Source: Diphasiastrum complanatum
Taxonomy: Eukaryota > Streptophyta > Lycopodiopsida > Lycopodiales > Lycopodiaceae
NCBI GenBank assembly: GCA_029204225.1
Contig: CM055100.1
Span: 53,301,763 to 53,365,762, forward strand
Length of the DNA stretch: 64,000 nt
Direction: 5' to 3'
This document shows, in pieces, positions 1 to 11,800 of the stretch (position 1 is the stretch's first letter; every line of letters begins with the position of its first letter). The notes under the pieces are model-generated. The model ran no database searches. It saw only the letters and a program-made list of their open reading frames with translations, and was not told where the DNA came from. A program made the position numbers and the translations under genes.

Positions 1-221
1 AAATTTTGTGAGTATTTAAGTGTTTGATAGAATTTGGACATGACGAAGGTCATGGTATTCCAATAAAGAGGATAAGAATACATATATTTAGGACTCCAGA
101 CTTCAAAAAATCTTCAATGGAGAACATGTGTTGACTAAATTCTCATCCGTAGATGGAAACTTTTTTTGCTATGGAAGCAGGTTGCAAACAAATACACCTA
201 TAGATATGGCATAAGAAAAGG

Positions 222-293
222 ATGCTCTTTGAAACTTTGGTAGCACCAACACTACTCGATGGTTGTTGAGTTTGAGGAGACAGCATATCTCAC
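222..293 (+). mobile_element. LINE reverse transcriptase C-terminal fragment, decayed
   Basis: The plus-strand frame starting at 222 reads MLFETLVAPTLLDGC, then stop, V, stop, GDSIS. This resembles the conserved block just after the RT domain of plant L1-type LINEs, usually LF-TL--P-LLYGCE-WG. Two stop codons fall inside it, and the similarity fades on both sides. It is an old fragment lying in DDB1 intron 5. Recognition is by motif only. Confidence 0.55.
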
Positions 294-2846
294 TCCAAGT
301 AAGTTAACAGTGAATTGAGTACAACAAAGGTTGCATGCTGCCCAGAAATCTGAGTATGGGATAGTGAATTGGCAGTATGGAATGGTTCTCTTTTGGGATA
401 ATAGAACAAAATGTATGGCCAAAGACCTTGAACAGTATGGAATCATTTATGCAAAAAGAAAGTTCATCAATGTTATTTGCAAAGAACCTTTGAACAGAAA
501 CATGCCATATTAAGGAAAATGGTTCAGTACAGGTATTGGAGGGTAAAGTCAAAGACAGTTTTGAAGATGTGGCTATGAATGAAAAACAGGCCACTCCAAG
601 ATTGCATACTAATTCACATGACATGAGTTCATAAACAAGTAAGTGGTGCACCCCAAAACTAGATTGGAAATGAACAAACATGTTTGTTTTGTCAAAGCTG
701 ATTATGTTTTCTCAATCGTGCATTGCACCGAAAGATCGGTAAACTATAGGAATGGAATCTGTAAGTTTTCTCAAAAATCGGCATCATGTAACAAAGTCAA
801 CAACTGACAACAGAACGTCACCTTCTGCATTCTAGCAGCCTACAATCACTTTTAGATGAGTATGTCATTATAGTCAATTGATAGCTTTCCCTGCCACGAT
901 GACCGATTCCCACTGCATTATCACATTACAAAAGCGGATTCTAAACATAGGCTTATTTTAAAATCTTCTAAAAACACCTAATCTTTTATCTATCTGTATC
1001 CGTTATGTATTCATACTTTCAAAAATTAACATTAAATTCATTATTACTTGGTCCCAATACCATATTCATCTCTGAGAACATTGATTAGGGTATACAAGAC
1101 ACCCAAGATGCATTAGAGGAAGATAGATGCTTCTTAAACACCACTCTTGGCCATAATAATACTGAGAAGAGAGCAAGCTTGGAGGAGAAAACAGGATGTT
1201 ACCAACTAGTTGACTTCCACGACAATCAATGGGCAGCTCTCTAACAAAGGGCCAAGCTTCATGGTACCCATATATTTATGGATGATGACCTCACAGACAC
1301 ACGAGTCGGGGATCAACAAAAGGCTTTCCAAAAAGCGAAGGAGACAGGGAGGTCGTTTACTTCTTGAGATTGTACAGCCCAATTATGGACAAGAGGTTAA
1401 TTCCAATTGTACAAGCATAGAGTGTCAGACCTCCTCACCCCGAGGTACAACATGACTTTTTTTTAATACCCTTTTGGAATTTTATTGATATCTACTTATT
1501 AGCAACAATAGTGAATCAATGGGATTTTATCAAGGAGACCATAGAACTGAAGTCAACTAAAGACTGGCAGTAGGTTGGTAGTACAACAGTGTGATTACAA
1601 TGAGTACATTTTATGAAACCCAAACTACCTTAGCCCTTTCTTCCCTAAGCACCTTAACTTACTATATTACCTTACTACGGGAATAATATCACTGCTATAT
1701 GAGTTTCAAATTTTTTCCATTGCCCATAACTTTGCTGTAGATTACTTTTCAGCATTGTGCTTTCTATTAAACTCTTCATGTATAATGGTAGGAGCTGAAA
1801 CCTACTCCCCTACCACCAGCCCAATATGATACACCCTCAAGCAAAACCTTCAAAAGCTATAACCCTTTCTTTAACAAATGGAATTGATGAGGCTATAGAT
1901 CGACAACCTCAAGCTAGAAGTCATTAAAGTGAAGAAAGAAAATTTGTAGCTATGCAAAGGGATATCATTCAAAGATGCATCAACAAAGATCCAAGACCTT
2001 AAAAGCAAATTAGAGCAGCATAAAGAGGAGACCAAAATGTGGGCATCCATATTGACGAGTCATTCAACTAAATTTTAAAAACAAGACTCGCATGGCATAT
2101 ATGATTCAAAGGAAAAGTCGAGGGGGAGCAGATCCCTCAACATTAGAGTGCATGGAGTACCAAATATTACAGGACACGCTTTCCTGGAGTTGGAGATTTT
2201 TGGGTCCTGCCCTACCCCCTTACCTGGACTCTAGCTTATCTCATAACCGTTGGATTGCATTGGGACGGCTCAAGGTTTCCACACAGTGCACACCAATTAC
2301 AAGTGGAGGTCGGGCACTTCCAGGGGATACCACAAAAGGACAAAACGTGCCAAATCATGAGGATGACTGAGTTAGAGAAGAACTTTATCTTCCAATGCCC
2401 CCTTGATTGTGATGATTGAGGGAGATACTACTGCCTCTTCCATGACCAACCAATTAATTTGTGTTCCCTGATATCCTATGAGGACCACAATGTGTTGCAT
2501 TGATGCTCAAAGAGATGTTTTACTTAAGTGACAAATGTCATATCACTAGAAAACATGTTCCTAATTGCAATGTATCAAAACGTGAAGCAACTTCAATCTT
2601 GACAAATATGACAAGTTTGATTAAGAACTACATCTAAAAGTCGGGACCTTGGTTACATCATATTTGGTATATAGATGTATATTACTGCAAATTTAAATCA
2701 ACCAAAACTCTATTTCACTTATCAAGTCAAGAAGTCACTCAAAGTAAACAATCATCATGCGATGTTTTAATCAGTCATAAATAAGTGGTTCTCATGTCAT
2801 TGAAAAAAATTGATCATACTCGATAAAGGTAACCAACAAATGATAC
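294..2846. other. DDB1 intron 5 (incomplete), no recognisable genes
   Basis: This AT-rich stretch lies beyond the exon 5 splice donor, on the minus strand. I see only short open frames (for example 1210-1455 and 2092-2370, plus strand) with no recognisable domains. The next DDB1 exon, which would continue after DNGQ, is not visible here and should lie to the left of the window. Confidence 0.6.
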
Positions 2847-2898
2847 CTGCCCATTATCAGTGGGACGGCCAATTCGATCCGATACGTCTCCCATAGCT
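2847..2898 (-). CDS. DDB1: DDB1 exon 5
   Basis: This 52-bp exon encodes the end of a split Arg codon and then [17 protein letters not shown]. The acceptor reads ggacag/AGCT and the donor CAG/gtatca on the minus strand. It begins in phase 2, matching the ACG AG end of exon 4, and ends on a complete codon. It is the last DDB1 exon visible in the window. Confidence 0.95.
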
Positions 2899-5800
2899 CT
2901 GTCCACACAACAGAGGTTGAAGGTAAATTATCAAGGATCTATAGAAGTTTTCTTTCCATGTTCCTTTCTTTGCACTAGCATTTGACTAGCATCCACAATA
3001 TCTTACTTTTCAAAAAAATTTGTTTGCACTAGTAGGGGCTCAAATTACCAAAATATTGCATATCATGTTCCTTTGTTGCAAGTGTGACCATGCTACACAT
3101 TAAGTATAGCTAGAAAACTATAGTCAAATTGTGAACAAGTTACAGTTTTTAAAAATCAAGCACTATAACGACTAGCTTACAAAATTTCCTTGTAGTTTCA
3201 TTATTAAATTAGGTAGAGGTAACAATACGCCACTCAACAAGTATGTACCAACTTATCGACAAGATACGAAACCAACTCTGAAAAAGGCAGGAGTTTCTTC
3301 TAACTTATACTAAAAATGCTATAGCAACTACCAAACAAAGAGTAAAGCGGGTTGCATTCAGGTTTTTGAGCCCCTTGATGTGCCCCTAGACGACTTGGCG
3401 AACAATATCAACTACCAGATTGATGCATATAGTTTGTTTTATTTTGAAAATTGAAATGAAAAAATTTTGTTTCAGAACTCACCACTGAAGATGCTCAATA
3501 TCCTATCATTCAGTTTGGTCAAAATCATAGGGAGCATACTTTTCATTTGTACACATAAATTGGAGCCCAACAACATAAGTCTCCACACCTTTGTGGGAAA
3601 CGAAATAGACCAGTCTCATAATTTCACATGCTCTAAAAAAGAATGAGTTGACCGATGAAAGAAAAACACAACTAGATTTTCATGGAAATACACTAGAAAA
3701 TAATCATAAGATTCAATCTCAAACAAGTACTAAGATCCAAACACTGTACTATCAAATCTTTGGTTGATCAAAAACCCATAATTAAGTTCTCTCAACATAT
3801 ATCCACAATTGATTTAACCCATTCACATCTAATAGCATTTATATAAAATAGGATATGAATGGTGATTTATACATATGTTTTTCCCATGAATTCCTCTAGC
3901 TACCGACCCAATTAGATATTTATTTGTAGACTCACCTACTTTGCACTTTATGAGCCAATTATAGCCAACCTCATTCTTTCATGAAGGAATATCTAATAGT
4001 TCCCAAATTTTATTCTTCACTAAAACACTACATTGATCCCTCGTAATTACTAGTATCCTAGCCACACTAAAGGATAAGTATCATCAATACAAACTCCACA
4101 TAGGGGACATTGTGTGCAATAAGAAGTTTGATGTCGCATGCCCATAGAAAACCTTTGCTAGAAGATACCAATCAGGCTCTACTACGAAAAAGTACCATTC
4201 TAACCAAATGAACAAACTAGAACCAACAAACATATGCATCCAAACATATGCATCCCGACATAACCACATGTACCACAAGCTAGACTACTAAAACGATCAT
4301 AACAAGGAGCATCAAGAGTGGAGGGAAATGGTGCAAACATGGCAAGCTTTGCACCATCCCCTCTTCACACCTAATGGTTTTTAAATAAGAAAGATAGATC
4401 CACCGATGTCATGATTTTGTGGTTGGATCGATGGAGTTCGCATTTCTACATGCACAATTCAACGGATGACAACAAGATCAACATCGCTATCATATATTTG
4501 TGAGGCAAAGCCTTTACATGGTGACAAAATTTCCATGGGAAGCCCGAAGCCCCAAGACTTGGGAGGAGTTTTGCAAGACCCTCGAGGTGGCCTTCTTACC
4601 CATTCTTGATGACTTTGAGTTCTATTGCCAGTACCCGTGACGGTTCGCATAAAGATCCGGCCCCTTGATGCATACTTACAAGACTTTCAGGAGGTATATT
4701 CTCGTTTTGCTACTAGAATATATCCTACTTTAGTCAAGTTGCCGCTTGTTAAAGACTAGGACACATTGATGAAAATAACAACAACCCTACCCATATAGTA
4801 CTTGCATCATTGTTGGAGCATTAGTCCATCCAAAGGGCATGAAAAAAAACTCACAATACCCACAACGTGTACGAAACATCATCTTTGGCTTATCACGCTC
4901 TCTAATATGGCTTTAATGATAGCCACTCCTAAGATCGATCTTGTTAAACACATTTGCTCCATGTAATGCATCCAACAAATCATCTAGTCGCAACATATGA
5001 TACTTGTGCTTTATCATGATCTTATCCAAGCCACGATAATTTACACACGTCCTAAAAGGTCCATCTTTCTTCTTCATCAACAAAAATTGGTGAAGCGAAG
5101 GTTTAATGTATCCTAACTTAAGAATAGATAGCTAGGTTTAATGTATCCTAACTTAAGAATCAAGATACTCGTCGAGTATCCTCCTCACCTCTTAATGCTC
5201 ATCCTATAAGGAGTTGCACCATGCTACTATGGGCCTTACCGCATATTGGAGTGCCTCAGTCCAATGACTTATCGTTTACAGCTACCGCTTTCTACATGTG
5301 CCTGTGATATCTTCCATTTTGGTATGTTACGTGCTACTATTGAGGACGATGCTCCTCGTGATGCTTTTATTTCCTTTATTACCAGCTATTATACTTCAGG
5401 TTCATCTTCAGCAAAGTCGATGCCAACGGCAGATTAAGTATGTTCCAAATTTTCAGCCTTCTTGAACCTGCCTCAAGTTGATGAAGATAGACTGCAAAAA
5501 ATCAACTTATTAGCACTTGTTATGGCTGGAAGTTTCGAGATTCAGAAATACGTTCCTGCTGTCCACACTTATAGATGTCAAAGGATAAAAATCATATATA
5601 CGGAAGGTACTTTGGCTGCCTCCCCAAATTTCTGGTAGCTATACAAAAAATCAGATCTTCAGCTTGCTCAAATCATCAATGGAAACTACTGGCCGATGAA
5701 AAAATGAATGTCCTCCCAACCTTCAGCAAACCTTTATGCTAGTTACCTACTATCCTGTCCTGGGTCACGTGGCATGATGCATCTATGCATAGGTAGCTAA

Positions 5801-8800
5801 TCCATGTAGGCTGAACATGCCAGATTAGGTGTAACAGCTAAGACAAACTGCCACCCCCATGCTCCATCGTGCGTGAGTAGCCGGCTTTGCTGGAGGCTCC
5901 AGCTGGCCATCGCTGGACTGCCCATTAGCGCGACTGGTTGACTTGGTCAGTTGCACGTCGAATCTACACACTTCCCCACATGACTGGTGGCAAGCGTGTG
6001 CTCACGAGGTCACCTACAGTGGCACACTCAATGACCTATAATATCGTCGACTGCCTAGACTGGGGTGTGACTCATGGCCGCTATTGCTCACCTCTTGTGG
6101 GTTGTGCCTCACAGTGACCTGCGGTCACCTAGCCACTCCTTTCGGGGTACGTTAGGGCCATGATTGGGGCCTACCACCTCCACAAAAAACACTAGGGGTG
6201 TAGAAAAAGAGATCAAGAGTAAATAGGTCATCAATGAACTTGCTTGTGTGGTTTACCTTATGTAATAAGATGGACATCTACAAGATGATAACAATCTTTT
6301 GCATTCACTCACAAGAGGAAAGCATGTCCAAGACTTCCTTCTCATGACCTTCTTGGCTACACGATCTTAACTATCAAATATAACTGCGTTATTTCCCTTA
6401 TTCTTAGGCATAAATGTCATGTACAAAAAATTATGGCATCCCAACATTGACATAATACTCGCTGGTTTAAATTTTCATCTACAAACATCAACTTATAACA
6501 ATCTTTTGCATTCACTCACAAGAGGAAAGCATGTCCAAGACTTCCTTCTCATGACCTTCTTGGCTACACGATCTTAACTATCAAATATAACTGCGTTATT
6601 TCCCTTATTCTTAGGCATAAATGTCATGTACAAAAAATTATGGCATCCCAACATTGACATAATACTCGCTGGTTTAAATTTTCATCTACAAACATCAACT
6701 TATAACCTTAAAAGGTTTCTCTCAAACAAATATGACACTCTTCTCAAACAAAAGCAAGAAAAAATACAAAAAGGACAAGATTATGCTAGTGAATCAACAA
6801 TAATAAAAAAAGCACTATACCTCGTAACTAGTTCTGTGGCTTCAGCATCCCATTGAAGCACACAAAATTTGTACCTCTCTGTCGATATGAATAATACATC
6901 TTGTGATTCGCCCTGAACGAGCAATGTCAACTTCAACATTACTAAATAGGCCTGGTAAATTTATTGTAGAGAACTCAACTAAATTAAACACACTCATGAT
7001 TGATAAACACCCATTCGATATAGTCTTTATACATAGATTTTCGGTCTAGATAGAGACTTAGGACTGGATACCATGACATAAAACTTCAAAGTCCAATGTA
7101 AAAGCCATAGCGCTCACCGGAGGTCGAAAAAGTTCAAGTGTGGCAATCCGACCATAGATGGGGACGTCGAGAAGAGGCTGCAAATAGAAAAAAAATATTT
7201 AATCATTTTCAAGCAATATTCTAGGGAAAATCATGAGCATTACTTATAACTTCATGCAAAAAATGCAAATATGCTGAAAACCTAACTTAGTGTCATTAAA
7301 ATAATGTTAAACCTTGTCTCCCAATTCAAACAAAAGTATCTACAACAATATAAAAGTAAACAAATTGCATCACGCAATAGCAACAAAATAGATATTGAGC
7401 AGAGTTCGGGTAATCAAAATTGGCCAAGGCTGTGCACAACACACAATTAGCAACAAATTAGATATTGAGTGAAGCCAATGTCAAAAAAAAAAAACTTAGC
7501 CAAGGCTATGTCTAGGAGTCAAAAATAGGATTCTGCAAATCAAGTCCTGCCTATCAAGATAGTCTTTACACAAAGGGAAACCAATCTTCTTTTGAAATGC
7601 TTCCTACTAGATTCAAGCAAGACCATGAGCATGTTCAGAAACTTATATATATACTTAGAGGACAGTTGCACGTCCAAGATCTTAAGTATTTTCTCATGTA
7701 GAACGCCAAGCAAACAAGACTCCTTTTATATGGAAACTTGTTTGACTCGAAACAATTGGAAATTGGAGACACCCTCCTTCACAAAGGAAACGGCAACCTA
7801 GACACGAGGCGGCAAGAGTGGGTAAGTGTCATCTTTTCAGCACATTACATACACCTACTACCACCATGGCCACTCTTCTCAATTCGTTGTCTCAGGCTTC
7901 CCCTCATCCCGGTGCACCAACATCATCCACCCCATCCTCAGACAGAGTCGTGAGCACATCCACTAAAGAGGATAGATTGTGTGCGGAAATTATTGTTTGT
8001 CAGTTTGAACGTGAAGTTCAATATGGATTTAAAAATTTATGGTGTAGAGAGATGATGCAAGTTCCTCAGGCGTCAAGGATTCCGCTTTGTTGCATTCATG
8101 GAATGAGAGCTAGAGATCTATTTATAAGCACGTCGTTCTTGTTTCACAAGAATCGTTTAACTAATCTCTATTTACAAGAATAGTTTAGCTTAACTATGTA
8201 CTTGAATGTACATTTACAAATATTTCATGTACAACGACATCTGTACAAGTCATAGCTCAATTAGGGTTAAGCTCCGCTTCGGGAGTGTGAAGAGGAGTCG
8301 CGAAGTTGCGCCGTCGTAGAAGCCGTAGGTAGACCGCAATGTTGACTTGGCTCCTAGCGGTCGCAACGTTGATCGCAAGTCATAGCTTGCGGTTCCCTTC
8401 GGTCGCTGGTCTTCTTTGAGTGACCGTAGGGTTGACTCCTGCGATGCCCCAGCGGTTCCTTGCGTTGCCTTGGCGGTAGATGGACGTTTCCGATCTTCGC
8501 TGAGTGGCCGCAGGGTTGACTCCTACGGTGCCCCAGCGGTAGCAGACAGTGCCTTCGGCAGTTCCTTGCGGTAGCTTGCGACTGCATTGCGGTTTGTTCC
8601 CTTCGCACATAGACCGCAACTTTTGCCTTGGCGGTGGTCTGGTGGTTCGTTGTTAGACCATATTTCGACCGTAGACTCATTCATTTAATGTTGAAGACAT
8701 TAAAGATGGCCAGGTCCTTAATGTACTTTTCAGATACTTGACATTCGAATGTAGAATAGAAAAAGTTAGGAATGGTTACCGTTTGGACTGTGCGTAGAAA

Positions 8801-11800
8801 CCCGTGTATTTTACCAGGTAGAACTTTGCACACAAAAATAGAGTAGTTCTGCAGGTCTGCAGTCTGTGTTAAGAAACACGACCAAATATGCAGGTAGCAA
8901 AACAGGAAACTGTAATTCTTGCAGGTATCAGATGAGCAGACATAGAACCAAGGTAATAGGTTGCACCAAGGAGTACACTATGAGCTTAATTTCCAACAGA
9001 TTGGGCATGTTCAAGCGAAGCTATATGGTACGATACTTCAATCTGTTGTGAGTTCAAATGCAAAGACTAGGAGACTACATGCTATGGGCCAGGTAGGTTT
9101 TTGTGCCTATTATTCTACTACAAATCACATCTTCACATTACGAGCCTTGATCGAGGAAGCTAAGAACAGGAAAGACAGGGTTTATTGCTACTTTGTGGAC
9201 TTCGGGAAAGCCTTTCATTCTGTTCCTCGTTGCTTGCTCATTCCGAGACTCCGAGATCTTGGCTTCTCCACCGACATCATTTTGGCTGTGATGGCTCTTA
9301 ATGAACGGGTCCTAGGATGTTTCCAACATAGTAGTGGCATCTATGATGTATTTGGAGCACTATTGGGGTGAAGCAGGGCTGCTCTCTTTCACCGGTCCTC
9401 TTTGGCCTAGATATTGATGAGTTGGAGAGAGTTATTTCAGAGTGTGGTGGTACTGGTTGCAGGCTCGGTGATATCTTGATTGCTATCCTTCTTTATGCCG
9501 ATGATGTGGTACTAGTCTCACCGACCAAGGAGGGCCTATAGCGACAGTTGGATTGCTTACAGGAGTTCTGTACCAGATGGGGCCTAGGGGTGAACATTGG
9601 TCTTCAACACTTCTCGAGCATTCATACAGGAATAGAATCTCACTATCCTAGTTGTGGTTGACAAACTCACGAAAATGGCTCATTTTATCCCAACTAGTAA
9701 TGAGATTGATGCACCTGGTACGGCTGATTTGTTTATACAGCATGTATTCAAACTTCATGGATTACCTAGATCCATTGTGTCTGCCAGGGATTCTCGTTTT
9801 ACTGGCAATTTTTGGATTGCAGTATGTGAGAAGTAAGAGGTGCAGTTGGGAATGAGTAGTTCTGATCATCCTGAAACAGATGGGCAGACTGAGAGAGTTA
9901 ACCAAACCTTGGAAGACATGCTTAGGGCGTATGTGAGTGAAAGGCAAACGCAATGGGAACGTTACCTACCATTGTTGGAGTTTGCCTATAATGATAAAAA
10001 GAATGCATCTACCAAGATGAGTCCTTTCGAGCTAAATTATGGTTTCAGACCAGCCAGTCCAGTTACTATAGGTATGCCTCATAAGACACCTAGTGCTATG
10101 GAATTTCTAACTCACATGCAACAGATGTTGGAGTAAAGGAAAATGTAAAAGCGGCGATGGATCAGGCAAAGACATATGCTGATCTGGATCGTACGCCAAG
10201 AGAGTTCGAGGAAGGAGATATGGTATTTCTCAGGATTCCAAAGGACTCAAAAACCCTAAAGACAGGGAAGTGTTATAAGTTGTCACCTAGATACTGTGGA
10301 CCTTGGAAAATTGTTAAAAAGATTAATAGCGTTGCTTATGAATTGGATTTGCCTGTTGGTTGTAAGGTTCATCCTGTATTTCATGTTTCCCGCTTAAAGA
10401 AAGTTTTACATGACGGTGATAACTTGTTGGCTGTTGGCCTTGTATTGTTTCAGGAGCATGCGGAGGTGATGCATGGACCAGCGAGAGTATTGGACCGGAG
10501 GCATAGACGGTTGCGGAATCGTTTGCTCCTTGAGTACTTGGTTGCATGGCATGGACGACCTCTCAGTGATGCTACCTGGGAGACCGCGCATGGGTTGCAT
10601 GCACAGTATCCAGACTTTGCCATCGAGGACGATGTCATCTGAGGAGGGAAGGGATGTCACATGTACTTTGAATCCCCTTGCCCAATGTGAATGGTAAATT
10701 GTAATTATTAAATTGAAAATGGCCAAGTCACCGGCCTGTGGAGACAATTGTAAATTGCAATGTAAATATCTGTTATAGTGACTAAATCCGAGATGGCCAA
10801 GGGGGTACTGGGTCTCATGAGAGTCTGCTGGATTGACCTCCTAAAAAGTAGGAAGGGTTGACTGGTCAACGTGACACGTGTCATATGCTCACTGGGACAC
10901 TTGTTTCAGTGCATGAATGACACTTGTTGGACGGGTCAACAGGACATGTGTCATATGCTCATTGGGACACTTGGTCCAATGCATGAGTGACACGTGTCAG
11001 ACTGTCCACCTACTAGCTTGCCTATGTGTCAGGGTACTGCGTGTGAGCCTTGTCAGGCATTCCTCATTATGGTATTCCAATGCAGCTATGGTTGGGAGGA
11101 GACTTGCCGCAGAGCTCTCATGTTTGCTTGTTGATCTATGTACATTTGCTTGAGATTAATAAAGTGACGGATTTGCTGGGTGATTCTGTGTATTTACTTA
11201 GGGTTAGTGAGCTTGTGTGCAACAGACGGAGACCTCTTTCTCGCAACATGGTACTTTCCTCCAGAGTCTTCATCTTTTAATGAGGGCATTGGCTCACCAT
11301 ACCATGATCTTTCATTGGATATCATCAAATTTGCAAAGCGGGGGCATATTTTCCTCACCGGGGATTTTAATGCCCGGACATCCTCACGACAAGTAGAGTT
11401 CTATGACACCACCAACCAACTCCGTGTTCGTGCCCTTGACAGTGATGAGATGAGAGTTTGGAACCTATTACCCCATATGGTGAGTCTTTACTACAATTTA
11501 AAGAGGCCCATGAGTTAGCCATCTATAACTTGTTGGCTGAATTCAGGCAGATATACTTGTCATCCTCGCAATGGCGGACAGTGTCGTTGACTATCTCATG
11601 GGGTCACCATCCTCCATACCTCTCATTTCTGATTTTCATTTCTCCCCCACCACCCTTTTTGATCACTCTTTCCTCTCTTTTGCTATCGGCCACCTCCAAC
11701 CCCCCTACTCATGAATGCACAGTTGACGCACAAGCTGCTTTCCTCACCACCTCTGTTCACATTGCCGCTTCTCTAGCCCCATAAAGGCAAATCTATACTT

